DNA from: a virus
IMG/VR virus record: IMGVR_UViG_3300035459_000032
Coordinates: 1 to 26,384 of that record
Length of the DNA stretch: 26,384 bases
Strand: one strand, 5' to 3'
The notes below the pieces were generated by a model. It did not search any database. It was not told the origin of the DNA and saw nothing but the letters and a program-made list of their open reading frames with translations. This document shows positions 1 through 7,534 of this stretch, in pieces. Each line of letters opens with the position of its first letter. The stretch's first letter is position 1. A program made the translations under genes and the position numbers.

Positions 1-270
1 AACGGCATCAAACGCTCAATCGCTAAATCCTGCGCGCTCAAACTCGCTTCGCATCGCATTTCAAACGCTGAAATTAAACAGTCAAAAAAATTTCTCAACC
101 AAATTCGTGACGATAAAACGGCCGACCCGCGCACACGTTTTATGGCGGCGCGATTTCTTATGGAGCATGATTTTTCAGTTTATCAACATGAAAATCCACC
201 AGTTGAAAAAATTGAGCACAGCGGAAATATTTCGATAGCAGCGCAAATCGAAAAGGGTTTTAACGAATGA
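1..270 (+). CDS. Terminase small subunit, C-terminal part (5' end outside the window)
   Basis: An open frame runs from the first base to a TGA at 268-270 and gives the last 89 residues of a protein. The visible part is basic and helical (segments such as KQSKKFLNQIRDD and RFMAARFLMEHD), followed by a short tail containing IEHSGNIS. In phages a small terminase subunit, which recognises the packaging site and forms the ring that feeds DNA to the motor, usually lies directly upstream of the large subunit. An E-H-S/T-G tail is common in that family. The stop overlaps the next start as ATGA, so the two are translationally coupled. The DNA-binding N-terminus is not in the window, so the assignment rests on position and this tail. 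Confidence 0.7.
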   Translation, partial: NGIKRSIAKSCALKLASHRISNAEIKQSKKFLNQIRDDKTADPRTRFMAARFLMEHDFSVYQHENPPVEKIEHSGNISIAAQIEKGFNE

Positions 271-1637
271 CACCCGAAGAAGTTGCAAGAACATATAAGC
301 GCGATCCGGTTCGGTATTGCGTTGATATTCTCAATTTCGAGCCTGATACCTGGCAGGCAGAAGATTTGCGCGCCACTGTTGACAATTCGAGAATAGCAGT
401 TTCATCGGGGCATGGAATTGGAAAGACGCGGCTGGTTGTCAGTAAGATTCATTGGTTTATGGCGACAAGGCCGAATCCTCAAATAGTCGTGACGGCAAAC
501 ACAAAACCGCAGCTGGAAACAAAGACGTGGCGAGAACTAGCAAAAGTAAATAACGCAGCCGCTAATAAAAATTGGTTTGAAATATCGGCGTCGCGGTTCT
601 GGCTCAAAGCCGCGCCTGGCACATGGTTTTGTTCTGCGCTTGCATGGACTGAGCACCGTTCTGAAGCGTTTGCGGGAACGCACGAAACGCACGTGCTCTA
701 TCTTTTCGATGAAGCAAGCGCCATCGCTGATGTGATATGGGATGTTTCAGAAGGCGCGATGACAACGACAGGCGCAAAATGGTGCGTGTATGGAAATCCT
801 ACGCGCAATACTGGACGGTTCGCGGAATGTTTCGGCAAGTTTAAGCACCGCTGGAAAACATTCCAGATTGACAGCCGCGAAGCAAAATACGCGGACAAGG
901 ACCAACTGCAACGATGGATTGATGATTACGGAGAGGACAGCGACTTTGTGCGCGTGCGCGTGCGCGGCCTATTCCCGCGAGCCGGTTCAAACCAATTTAT
1001 AGCAAGTGATATCGTTGATGCGTGCGACGATTATAGAGCAGAGGGCTACGAGTCAAGCGCGCTTGTTTTCGGCGTTGATGTTGCGCGCTTCGGTGATGAT
1101 CAGAACGTTGTTTGTATCAGGCATGGACGCAAAGTCGAGCGGTTAATTAAGTGGCGCGGAATTGACACCATGCAAACGGCGGGACGAATTGTAGAACTGT
1201 ATGAAGAGCGTAGGCCAGACATGGTTTTTATAGACGGCGGCGGCGTTGGTGGTGGTGTTGTTGACAGAGTGAAATCACTGGTTCCGCCAGATAGGGTCAC
1301 CGAAGTAAACAACGCATGCTCAGCAAATGATCCTGCAAAATATTACAACAAGCGCGCTGAAATATGGGGCAACATGCGCGATGCAATAAAAGCGGGAATT
1401 GAATTGCCGAATGACAATGAACTGAATGAAGAGCTGACCGGCGTTGAGTATGGTTTCAGTAACAAACAGCAGATTCAACTAGAGCGCAAAGAGGACATGA
1501 AAAAGCGCGGGCTGTCCTCGCCTGATTGCGCCGATGCGCTGTCATTGACATTTGCGGAAACTGTGATAAAGGAAAGACCCGTCGTGAGCGGATACAGCAG
1601 GCAGTCAAATTTAGATTTCGCGATGTTCGGTAGATAG
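267..1637 (+). CDS. terL: Terminase large subunit (DNA-packaging ATPase/nuclease)
   Basis: This 456-residue protein is the motor that pumps DNA into the procapsid and cuts the concatemer. The N-terminal ATPase has a Walker A motif SGHGIGKT at residues 47-54. The Walker B stretch LYLFDEAS at about 144-151 ends in the D148/E149 pair. A coupling-type segment (VYGNPTRNTG) lies near 174-183. The RNase H-like nuclease begins at FGVDVARFGDD (268-278, with acidic D271) and continues with FIDGGGVGGG (D323) and SSPDCADAL (D420/D423), the expected acidic metal-binding set. Length and motif order fit a complete, functional large terminase. The start overlaps the small-subunit stop by ATGA. It is followed by small genes rather than directly by the portal. 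Confidence 0.95.
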   Translation: MTPEEVARTYKRDPVRYCVDILNFEPDTWQAEDLRATVDNSRIAVSSGHGIGKTRLVVSKIHWFMATRPNPQIVVTANTKPQLETKTWRELAKVNNAAANKNWFEISASRFWLKAAPGTWFCSALAWTEHRSEAFAGTHETHVLYLFDEASAIADVIWDVSEGAMTTTGAKWCVYGNPTRNTGRFAECFGKFKHRWKTFQIDSREAKYADKDQLQRWIDDYGEDSDFVRVRVRGLFPRAGSNQFIASDIVDACDDYRAEGYESSALVFGVDVARFGDDQNVVCIRHGRKVERLIKWRGIDTMQTAGRIVELYEERRPDMVFIDGGGVGGGVVDRVKSLVPPDRVTEVNNACSANDPAKYYNKRAEIWGNMRDAIKAGIELPNDNELNEELTGVEYGFSNKQQIQLERKEDMKKRGLSSPDCADALSLTFAETVIKERPVVSGYSRQSNLDFAMFGR

Positions 1638-1731
1638 ACCATGAGCTATTTGCCGTTTATTATTCAGAGTCAGAATGCGAACGCGCAATTCTTTATGCAG
1701 GCCGCGATAAAGAGAAAAAAGGAGAATGACA

Positions 1732-1869
1732 ATGCCGTTACAGAAGGGCAGCAGCCGAAAAGTGATGCAGCGCAACTTCAAGGAATTGCTATCAGCAGGA
1801 CACCCGAAAGACCAATCCTGGGCAATCGCAAATCGCATGGCCGGAAAAGGTAAGAAGAAAAAGAAATGA
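1732..1869 (+). CDS. Small basic conserved phage protein (45 aa)
   Basis: ATG 1732 follows a good ribosome-binding site (AAGGAG about 8 bases upstream). The protein starts MPLQKGSSRKVMQRNFKELL, then reads SAGHPKDQSWAIANRMAGKG and ends in a lysine run. It resembles a short family that I know from many phage structural regions, with the pattern MPL-K-G-S/K-K-V-I then a helix, G-x-P-x-Q-A-x-A-I-A and a basic tail. That family has no established function that I can cite. A lysine-rich tail suggests nucleic-acid or virion contact, but this is inference. The stop overlaps the next gene as ATGA. It overlaps a 70-codon frame (1641-1853) that has no ribosome-binding site, and this frame is preferred. 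Confidence 0.75.
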   Translation: MPLQKGSSRKVMQRNFKELLSAGHPKDQSWAIANRMAGKGKKKKK

Positions 1870-1991
1870 ATGGCCGCGAAAAGAAAATATCCGTGCTGGT
1901 GCGCAAGAAATGCGCGGAGATGAGCATAAAGAATCATAGCGCAATCCGGCGCATGATTAAGGCGGCAATCAGGAAGATAGGCTCAAAGTGA
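1866..1991 (+). CDS. Small basic protein, possibly DNA-binding (41 aa)
   Basis: This frame starts in an ATGA overlap with the preceding gene and ends in a GTGA overlap with the next. It encodes 41 residues beginning MNGREKKISVLVRKKCAEMS and ending IRRMIKAAIRKIGSK. The product is strongly basic, with a short beta-like start followed by one or two amphipathic helices. This is reminiscent of ribbon-helix-helix proteins but too short to assign. No function is known to me. Tight coupling on both sides and the absence of a competing frame support it as real. Confidence 0.55.
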   Translation: MNGREKKISVLVRKKCAEMSIKNHSAIRRMIKAAIRKIGSK

Positions 1992-2161
1992 AAGACGATT
2001 GTTTTCATTATCATGATAATCCGCTGAATACTGACAAGACCCAGCGCGTCTTTGCAGAATTGAAGCGGCTGAAGGACGAAAAGAAAAAGGCAAAGATGAC
2101 GCTGCACCTTGACGGAAGCGGAGGCGTGGCAAAGATTGAGGTGTCACAGTTTATACAGTAA
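1988..2161 (+). CDS. Small hypothetical protein (57 aa), GTG start
   Basis: The GTG at 1988 overlaps the previous TGA (GTGA), the same coupling as the neighbouring genes. The product begins MKDDCFHYHDNPLNTDKTQR, has a charged helix rich in Lys and Glu (about residues 21-37), then a beta-like tail, GSGGVAKIEVSQFIQ. I do not recognise the family. The last 15 codons have a diverged copy 55 bases downstream (2172-2216), with mostly synonymous differences, so the C-terminal segment was under coding selection in both copies at some time. Confidence 0.55.
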   Translation: MKDDCFHYHDNPLNTDKTQRVFAELKRLKDEKKKAKMTLHLDGSGGVAKIEVSQFIQ

Positions 2162-2181
2162 TCCTTAAGGGAGCCGTGACG
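2161..2181 (+). repeat. Direct repeat copy 1 (partner at 2348-2368)
   Basis: A 21-base sequence matches 2348-2368 at 19 of 21 positions (core AAGGGAGCCGTG). In copy 2 it forms the 5' arm of a terminator. In copy 1 no matching 3' arm follows. The repeats flank the A/T-rich segment and the decayed gene end, consistent with duplication or insertion between them. Confidence 0.6.
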
Positions 2182-2216
2182 TCGCGAAAATAGAGGTGAG
2201 TCAATATGTGCAATGA
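2172..2216 (+). pseudogene. Duplicated 3' end of the preceding 57-aa gene
   Basis: Read in frame, these 15 codons give GSRDVAKIEVSQYVQ and a stop. The intact gene ends GSGGVAKIEVSQFIQ and a stop. Eleven of 15 residues match, and the differences include the conservative F/Y and I/V. Many codons differ only at the third position, so the copy is old rather than a recent slip. An in-frame TAA at 2166-2168 lies just upstream, so the copy cannot be translated as part of a longer protein. It is probably the remnant of a tandem gene duplication. Confidence 0.6.
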
Positions 2217-2352
2217 TGAGTTGGAATTAGATTTATTAACGCCTCTTACTATTTGTAAATGTTTTCTAATATGCTTAGCAGCACAAAAATTGCCTAAATA
2301 AGGTAAGGCATCGATTTCATTCTTATAAGTAAATAGTTCTGTCGGTCATCCT

Positions 2353-2396
2353 AAAGGGAGCCGTGGCGGTTAAAAGCCGTTTCGGTTCCTTTTTTT
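2353..2396 (+). terminator. Rho-independent terminator upstream of portal gene
   Basis: The 5' arm AAAGGGAGCCG (2353-2363) pairs with CGGTTCCTTTT (2383-2393) through Watson-Crick and G-U pairs. A smaller inner CGG/CCG stem lies around TAAAA (2367-2379). A run of seven T (2390-2396) follows. This separates the terminase and small-gene transcript from the portal gene 18 bases downstream. The portal must then be reached by read-through or antitermination, or by a promoter that I could not identify. Confidence 0.7.
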
Positions 2397-2413
2397 ATTT
2401 GTAGAAAATAAAT

Positions 2414-4522
2414 ATGGCAAAGCGCAATAAGAAAATATCGGCTGAAGATTCGGACTTGCTTGAATTGGCGTTGAAGCGGTTCAAGGACTGCGAGACGGCA
2501 AACCGCGATGTTTACGATGCCGCTCTAAACGATCTCAAATTTTGCGTTGACCAGTGGCCGGATGAATTGCGGCGCACGCGCAGCACTCCCGGACAGGAGC
2601 GTCCGATTGTCACGGATGACCGCATTAGCGCAGTTGTGCATAAAATTTGCAACGACCAGCGGCAGAACCGTGCGCAAGGAAAAGTTAGGCCCTTGTCAGA
2701 TGCGACACAAAGCAAGGCCGATTTATACACTGGCATTATCCGCCATATTCAGTACGATAGCGATTCTGAAACAGCGTTTGACACCAGTTTTGAAAGCGCT
2801 GTGCGCTGCTCAATCGGCTACCATCGGATAGCGACTGATTATGTTGACGATCAGACGTTTGATGAAGAGATAAAGATAAAGCGTATATCTAATCCGTTTA
2901 CCGTTTTTTTCCCGATTCATCTGTGCCGGGAACTCGATTTCAGCGATGCGGAATACTGTTTTGCATGGCGGGATATTCCCAAGGACGAATTTGAGGAGGA
3001 TTATCCGGGCTTTCCTATCGCGGATTGGCTTGTCACGCGCAACGGGTCATCTGGATGGCTCACGGAGAAAACGGTTCGAGTCTGTGAATATTTCTATATC
3101 GAGCATGAAAAGAAAACTCTGTATAAATTCAGCGACGGCACAACGGCGTTTGAGATACCGGAAGGCTTTCTCTCTGTTGACGAAAGAGAAGTCGATAAGC
3201 GCAGCGTTAAATGGTGTTTGCTCACACAAGGCGCAGTCCTCGATAAAGGCGACTTTCCCGGACAGTGGTTGCCGATCATACCTGTGCTCGGTGAAGAAAT
3301 TAACGTCGAGGGCCAGGTGGTTCTTAAAAGCGCAATCCGAAACTGTAAAGATCCTCAGCGCATGGTCAACTATTATTCGGCGCAGGAAATGGAAATTGTT
3401 GCGCTTGCACCAAAAGCGCCGCACATTGCTGCAGAACACCAGCTCGATGGATATGAGGATCAATGGGCCGCGGCAAACATCCAGAACATAGCAGTGCTCA
3501 AGTACAAGCCGATCATGGTCGGCGGCACAGTATTACCACCCCCGCAGCGCTCGCAGCCGCCTATGGTCTCTACGGCGATTGTAGAAGCAAAGCGCGAGTA
3601 CATAGACAGCATTAAAGCAACCTCCGGCGTTTTCGATGCATCCCTGGGGGCGCAAGGCAACGAAAAGAGCGGCGTTGCAATTCGCGCACGACAGCGGCAA
3701 GGCGATACCGCGAATTTCCATTTCCCGGACAATCTCGCAAAGAGCATGTGCCATACGTGGCGCGTTGTTGTTGCCATGATTCCGGAAGTTTATGATACGG
3801 AGCGTGAGATAACAATCATGGGCGAAGATATGCGCGATGAAATCGTAAGAATTAATAGCGAGCTTGAGGGTGACGTTGAAGGAAAAAAGCACTTCGGGCA
3901 TCTCGATGCCGGCAGATACGGCGTTGTCGTTGATACCGGGCCGTCTTATGCGTCAAAGAGGCAGGAAGTTGCGGACAACCTGATTCAAATGGGACAGAAC
4001 GATCCGAATATTTACCCGATTGCTCGTGATCTTATTGCGAAAAACGTCGGCATGGGTGCGGATGTAGTCGAGCGTTTTGCAAAGACGATTGATCCGAAGT
4101 TGATGGAGAACAAAGACCAACAGAGTGTGCCAGTTGCTCAAGTGCAGGCAATGCAGCAGGAATTTCAGGCGAAAGAGAAGGATTTACAAGGGGTAATTGA
4201 GCAAGCAATGGCCGATATTCAGAAACTTGAAGCGGCTGTGAAGGAAAAGCAAAGCGGCTTTGCAAAAGATATTGCTGTCACGCAGATGAAAACGCAGGCG
4301 GAGCTTGAAAAGGCGCATCTTGACAACGCGCATGAAATCGGCATGGCCGCACATTCTCACGTTCTTGAAAACAACCCGCAAATAGCGGAGATAATAAACG
4401 ACCTCAGCTCACGGCTCATGGAGCTTGAGAGTAGCATAAAAACAATGAGCCAAGCACCGGCGGCTAATGCCGAGAGTACAGCAAAAGGAGCAACGAATGC
4501 CAACGGAACTGAAACAGTCTGA
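2414..4522 (+). CDS. P22-type portal protein
   Basis: At 702 residues it is close to the P22 gp1 portal. The portal forms the dodecameric ring at the capsid vertex through which DNA is packaged and ejected and to which the tail attaches. The N-terminal region has the family's signature run of conserved acidic/aromatic and QNR-type segments (VHKICNDQRQNRAQGKVRPL near 75-94; SVGYHR-like CSIGYHRIATDY near 131-142). The last ~130 residues are a Gln/Glu/Lys-rich coiled coil (around VAQVQAMQQEFQAKEKD), matching the barrel helix of long P22-like portals. No strong Shine-Dalgarno precedes ATG 2414. The 3' end overlaps the scaffold gene by 26 bases. Confidence 0.92.
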   Translation: MAKRNKKISAEDSDLLELALKRFKDCETANRDVYDAALNDLKFCVDQWPDELRRTRSTPGQERPIVTDDRISAVVHKICNDQRQNRAQGKVRPLSDATQSKADLYTGIIRHIQYDSDSETAFDTSFESAVRCSIGYHRIATDYVDDQTFDEEIKIKRISNPFTVFFPIHLCRELDFSDAEYCFAWRDIPKDEFEEDYPGFPIADWLVTRNGSSGWLTEKTVRVCEYFYIEHEKKTLYKFSDGTTAFEIPEGFLSVDEREVDKRSVKWCLLTQGAVLDKGDFPGQWLPIIPVLGEEINVEGQVVLKSAIRNCKDPQRMVNYYSAQEMEIVALAPKAPHIAAEHQLDGYEDQWAAANIQNIAVLKYKPIMVGGTVLPPPQRSQPPMVSTAIVEAKREYIDSIKATSGVFDASLGAQGNEKSGVAIRARQRQGDTANFHFPDNLAKSMCHTWRVVVAMIPEVYDTEREITIMGEDMRDEIVRINSELEGDVEGKKHFGHLDAGRYGVVVDTGPSYASKRQEVADNLIQMGQNDPNIYPIARDLIAKNVGMGADVVERFAKTIDPKLMENKDQQSVPVAQVQAMQQEFQAKEKDLQGVIEQAMADIQKLEAAVKEKQSGFAKDIAVTQMKTQAELEKAHLDNAHEIGMAAHSHVLENNPQIAEIINDLSSRLMELESSIKTMSQAPAANAESTAKGATNANGTETV

Positions 4523-5297
4523 ACAGCCAATTGACGAAAAGGAAACTATCGTAGTCGAAAAGCCTGCCGATGAAAAACCGGCAGAGACGGCTGATGAATC
4601 CGCAACGTCTGAGACTCCGAGTGAAGAAAAGCCGGAAGTAAAAGCAGATGAAAAAGCGGATGAAAAGCCAAAGGGCGAAGACAGTGGACTTGTCAAACAC
4701 TTGCGCAAAACGATAGATCATCTCTCAAAGAAAACCAGAGAGCTTGAGCGCCGTTTTGAGCAGGGGCAGGAGATTCCGCCTCCCGTGAAAGAAAATTTTA
4801 CTGATGACGCGGAATTTACAAAGGCCAATCAGAAGTTTCAGGAAACGCAATCTCGGCGCAGCGCAAACGAAATGCAGCGGGCAATTGAAGAGACGCAATT
4901 CGAGCATGAGGACTTCGACATTAACAGCATCGGGCATTTGAATTTTCATATTCCGACGCTGGCTAATGCGGTAAATACTTTGCAGCATGGTAAGGACATT
5001 CTCTACTACCTGACAAAGAACCCGGATGAAGCCTCCGAATTGTCGCTTTTGTCAAAGAGCAGTCCGGCAGCATTCGAGCAAAAACTAGTCGAGATACATG
5101 CGGGCATTCGCAAATCGAAAGTTCCTGTACAGCCAAAAGCAAAAAAAGTATCTGATGCGCCAAAGCCTATCAAACCTATCGGCGGCAATCGCGGAGCATC
5201 GAGAGTAGATCCGGCGAAAATGACTGATAAAGAATGGCTTGATTGGCGTCGCACAGAGAGAGCACAAAAATTTAAACAGCAAATGGGAGTAACATAA
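4497..5297 (+). CDS. Scaffolding protein
   Basis: I chose ATG 4497 over an in-frame ATG at 4467 because AAGGAG (4485-4490) lies six bases upstream. The protein then has 266 residues. It lies between portal and coat, the scaffold position in P22-like phages. The first ~80 residues are acidic and low in complexity, with repeated DEKP/ADEK units. The middle is helical, charged and coiled-coil-like (HLRKTIDHLSKKTRELERRF). The C-terminus is a basic helical tail (MTDKEWLDWRRTERAQKFKQ), like the coat-binding tail of P22 scaffold. It would direct procapsid assembly and then leave the head. Its TAA is followed after one T by the coat ATG. Confidence 0.85.
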   Translation: MPTELKQSEQPIDEKETIVVEKPADEKPAETADESATSETPSEEKPEVKADEKADEKPKGEDSGLVKHLRKTIDHLSKKTRELERRFEQGQEIPPPVKENFTDDAEFTKANQKFQETQSRRSANEMQRAIEETQFEHEDFDINSIGHLNFHIPTLANAVNTLQHGKDILYYLTKNPDEASELSLLSKSSPAAFEQKLVEIHAGIRKSKVPVQPKAKKVSDAPKPIKPIGGNRGASRVDPAKMTDKEWLDWRRTERAQKFKQQMGVT

Positions 5298-5298
5298 T

Positions 5299-6549
5299 AT
5301 GTCACAGACTCTAATTACCGGCCAAGAGCTTACGCGGGCCGCTCTTGACATTTTCCACAATAACGTGGTCATTACCCGCAACATGGATCTCCAGTATGAG
5401 CCTGATTTTGGATCGCAGACCGGCTATGATGGGCAGAAAATAGGCCCGACTCTGCAAATCCGCAAACCGCCTATCGGCACAGTTCGCAGCACGTGGGCAA
5501 TGAGCCAACAGGACATGACCGAAACCTATGCAAGCCTCACGGTTGATACGGTTCGCGGCATTGACCTGAATTTCCCGGATGCGGATCTGGCGCTGTCAGT
5601 TGACGATTTTGTGAAGCGCTATATTGAGCCGAATGTGAAGCGGCTTGCATCGGAAGTTGACAAGGTTTCAGGCGCATGGATAAAGAACCATACTTCGCGC
5701 CTTACCGGCCTCGGCGGCACGCAGCCGAATGCAATCAGCTATTTCCTGAATGCAAAGCGCAAGTTGAATGATCAGACCGTGCCCCAAGACGGGGACATTG
5801 CTTGCATTGTCTGCCCCGCGACTGAGGCGGCGATGATCGGCGGCCTGACGCCGCTGCAATTCAATCCGCAGGCAGAGCTGAGTGAAATGTTCAAAACCGG
5901 CAAGATAAGCAATATGGCCGGAATGAATTGGTACATGAGCCAGATCCTTACCGCTCATACTTGCGGATCGCGCACTGAAACTACGCCTGTTGCGTCGGCG
6001 ATTGTTACGCAGGGCCAAAGCACCATGACAATAACTGGACTAAATGCGACTAGCTTTACAGAAGGCGATATTTTCACTGTGGCTGGCTGCTATGACTGCA
6101 ACCCAGAGACGAAGCAGACATTGCCATATCTGAAGCAATTCAGGGTTACAAGCACTGTCACCGCAACTGCGACGACCACAAATCTTCCGATTGCGCCAAG
6201 CGTGTATTTCAGCAGCGCGGCGGGTTATTTGCAGAATTGCAGTGCGTTCCCTGGCGGAGCGGTGAGTGATATCAATGACGCCACGCATTTCGGTTCGGGC
6301 ACGGCGAGCTACACATACAGCAACGACCTTGTTTTCCACAAGAAAGCGTTTGCGTTTGCGTCGGCTCCGCTGATAATTCCGAATGGCGTTGACATGGCGG
6401 GCCGCGCAAGTGCGGACGGTTTTAGCGTGCGTTTTGTGCGTGCTTATGACACACTCAATGCGCGTATGCTTAACCGGCTTGACATTTTCTTTGGTCTTGC
6501 TGATTTGAGGCCTGAGTGGTCATGCCGCGTTATTGGTGTTGGTGCATAG
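5299..6549 (+). CDS. Major capsid protein, P22 gp5-type
   Basis: This 416-residue protein has the length and layout of the P22 coat family (HK97 fold plus an inserted I-domain). The N-terminal arm (MSQTLITGQELTRAALDIFH) is followed by E-loop-like sequence with RKPPIGTVR near 55-63. The extra domain lies at about 215-320 and includes the family-like phrase GDIFTVAGCYDCNPETKQTL (residues ~253-272). The C-terminus returns to HK97-type strands, ending ADLRPEWSCRVIGVGA. It is the most abundant virion protein. A stable hairpin follows the gene, as is common after coat genes. The start is one base after the scaffold stop. Confidence 0.93.
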   Translation: MSQTLITGQELTRAALDIFHNNVVITRNMDLQYEPDFGSQTGYDGQKIGPTLQIRKPPIGTVRSTWAMSQQDMTETYASLTVDTVRGIDLNFPDADLALSVDDFVKRYIEPNVKRLASEVDKVSGAWIKNHTSRLTGLGGTQPNAISYFLNAKRKLNDQTVPQDGDIACIVCPATEAAMIGGLTPLQFNPQAELSEMFKTGKISNMAGMNWYMSQILTAHTCGSRTETTPVASAIVTQGQSTMTITGLNATSFTEGDIFTVAGCYDCNPETKQTLPYLKQFRVTSTVTATATTTNLPIAPSVYFSSAAGYLQNCSAFPGGAVSDINDATHFGSGTASYTYSNDLVFHKKAFAFASAPLIIPNGVDMAGRASADGFSVRFVRAYDTLNARMLNRLDIFFGLADLRPEWSCRVIGVGA

Positions 6550-6566
6550 GTGTGAGTGAGTGGTGA

Positions 6567-6593
6567 GCCCCTGTTTCGGCAGGGGCAATTTCT
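6567..6593 (+). terminator. Stem-loop after the coat gene
   Basis: GCCCCTG (6567-6573) and CAGGGGC (6580-6586) form a perfect seven-pair GC-rich stem around a TTTCGG loop. A weak T-rich tail (AATTTCTT) follows. It is 18 bases after the coat stop. It may act as a partial terminator or protect the 3' end of the coat message, so that coat is made in excess over downstream genes. The poor T-run makes full termination unlikely. Confidence 0.6.
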
Positions 6594-6625
6594 TAACAAT
6601 ATCAGTTAACAAATAGGAGTCTTTT

Positions 6626-6904
6626 ATGAGCGCTCGGACACAGTATCAAATGGTTGGATGCGAGCAGCCGGATGGCGCGATTGTCGGCCAGTCCTCGGCT
6701 TCGCTTGTCGGTTTTTACGGAATTACGCCTGTAGATCAGGCAGCGGCAATCACAAGTCCCGGTACAACGATCTCTATCAGCAGCTCGCCTTTTGGATACA
6801 CCAGCACGCAGGCAAACGCGCTTGTTGTAGCTGTGGACAGCATCCTGACGGCTTTAAAAGAGGTCGGGATTATCGCTGGCGGAACTGCCGTAACTATTGG
6901 CTGA
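6626..6904 (+). CDS. Small head-surface/decoration-like protein (92 aa)
   Basis: ATG 6626 has AGGAG upstream (TAGGAGTCTTTT spacer). The product includes SLVGFYGITPVDQAAAITSP followed by a Thr/Ser-rich stretch and a final helix (AVDSILTALKEVGIIAGG). Many phages encode such a protein next to the coat gene: a short piece with GFYG-T-P-V-Q, a low-complexity linker and a C-terminal trimerising-type helix ending in L-x-x-x-G-L-I. It is usually annotated as head fibre or decoration protein. The placement here, just after coat, agrees. The assignment is by pattern and position. Confidence 0.6.
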   Translation: MSARTQYQMVGCEQPDGAIVGQSSASLVGFYGITPVDQAAAITSPGTTISISSSPFGYTSTQANALVVAVDSILTALKEVGIIAGGTAVTIG

Positions 6905-6925
6905 TAAGCTGATAACGAGAAAATT

Positions 6926-6946
6926 GGAGGGGTGAAATTCCCCTCC
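6926..6946 (+). promoter_or_regulatory. Hairpin that buries the Shine-Dalgarno of the cassette
   Basis: GGAGGGG (6926-6932) and CCCCTCC (6940-6946) form a perfect seven-pair stem around TGAAATT. The 5' arm is the only Shine-Dalgarno-like sequence before the MptE-like gene and includes the G of a possible GTG start at 6932. The closed hairpin would hide it, leaving ATG 6953 just beyond the stem. No T-run follows, so it is a poor terminator. It could limit translation of the cassette unless opened. Confidence 0.5.
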
Positions 6947-6952
6947 CTTCAA

Positions 6953-7534
6953 ATGACAAAAAGCATACAAAAATTAAAGGGAGTTCACAAAGGGGAAACC
7001 GTTTGGATTATAGGCAAGGGCCCTAGTTTAGCATATCTCAAAAAAAGCGATATTGGAAATGGGCCTATAATTACACTTAATCAAGCATTGATAAAAATTG
7101 AAGAAATTGAATTTGAAAACAAAATTTATTCAATGCAAAAAGACGGGTGTGCTACTTGTGCAAAATGTCCAAACGAATCATGTGAAAGTTGTAAAATAAT
7201 CCCTAAAAAGGCCGCGCTGATTGTTCACAAATATGAATCGGGCCTGCTTTTTATGGATTATGAACCAAGATACGTATTCGATTGTAAAAAAGATTTTGGA
7301 TTGCATCCCTATACTTTTTCTGCTATTGTTGCGATTATAATAGGGATTATGATGGGGTGCAGTAGGTTTGTATTTGTATCATTTGATGCGTGCACGAATG
7401 GTAGTATAGAAACAGAAATACCCGGCGGAATTAAAATAATTGATCCGAATTTATATCATATGCCGGAAGTTATCAAAGAATTAATTAAGCAATTAAAATA
7501 TGCTTACGAATGGTTGACACCATGCGCTTATTGA
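6953..7534 (+). CDS. MptE/DUF115-like protein with a cysteine cluster
   Basis: I chose ATG 6953 (193 aa) over GTG 6932, which lies inside a hairpin directly against the only GGAGG. The N-terminus VHKGETVWIIGKGPSLAYL contains the G-x-G-P-S-L loop typical of the MptE-like/DUF115 fold, shared by pterin pyrophosphokinase MptE and by the Maf proteins that glycosylate flagellin. A five-cysteine cluster (C66, C69, C72, C77, C80) interrupts the fold, and the family is not known to me to need one. A hydrophobic segment (SAIVAIIIGIMMGCSRFVF, about 123-141) fits a core strand-helix of a Rossmann-like fold. The gene is A/T-rich and heads a cassette with two glycosyltransferases, so sugar or nucleotide-sugar handling is the best guess. 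Confidence 0.6.
   Translation: MTKSIQKLKGVHKGETVWIIGKGPSLAYLKKSDIGNGPIITLNQALIKIEEIEFENKIYSMQKDGCATCAKCPNESCESCKIIPKKAALIVHKYESGLLFMDYEPRYVFDCKKDFGLHPYTFSAIVAIIIGIMMGCSRFVFVSFDACTNGSIETEIPGGIKIIDPNLYHMPEVIKELIKQLKYAYEWLTPCAY

Larger units (their letters stand above)
2162..2413. other. A/T-rich spacer between small genes and portal gene
   Basis: No convincing gene lies in these 252 bases. They contain a decayed copy of the preceding gene's 3' end (2172-2216), two copies of a 21-base repeat (2161-2181 and 2348-2368, 19 of 21 bases identical), and a terminator (2353-2396). A 31-codon frame at 2206-2301, starting MCNDELELDLL, has a purine-rich AGGTGA upstream but no recognisable features. The stretch from about 2217 to 2345 is distinctly A/T-rich compared with both sides, which suggests inserted or decaying DNA. 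Confidence 0.6.

Noticed and set aside
1641-1853. 70-codon frame directly after the large terminase gene
   Set aside because: It has no ribosome-binding site and mostly overlaps the 45-aa gene at 1732-1869, which has a strong AAGGAG and matches a recurrent phage family. Its first 30 codons (1641-1731) are otherwise non-coding, so a short real gene is not fully excluded.
2221-2252. Possible promoter TTGGAA - TACTAT before the portal gene
   Set aside because: The spacing is about 20 bases and the match is weak, so it cannot be told from chance in A/T-rich DNA.
2206-2301. 31-codon frame with AGGTGA upstream in the terminase-portal spacer
   Set aside because: No family resemblance, and the start lies inside the decayed gene copy. 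The region is A/T-rich and looks degenerate on both strands.
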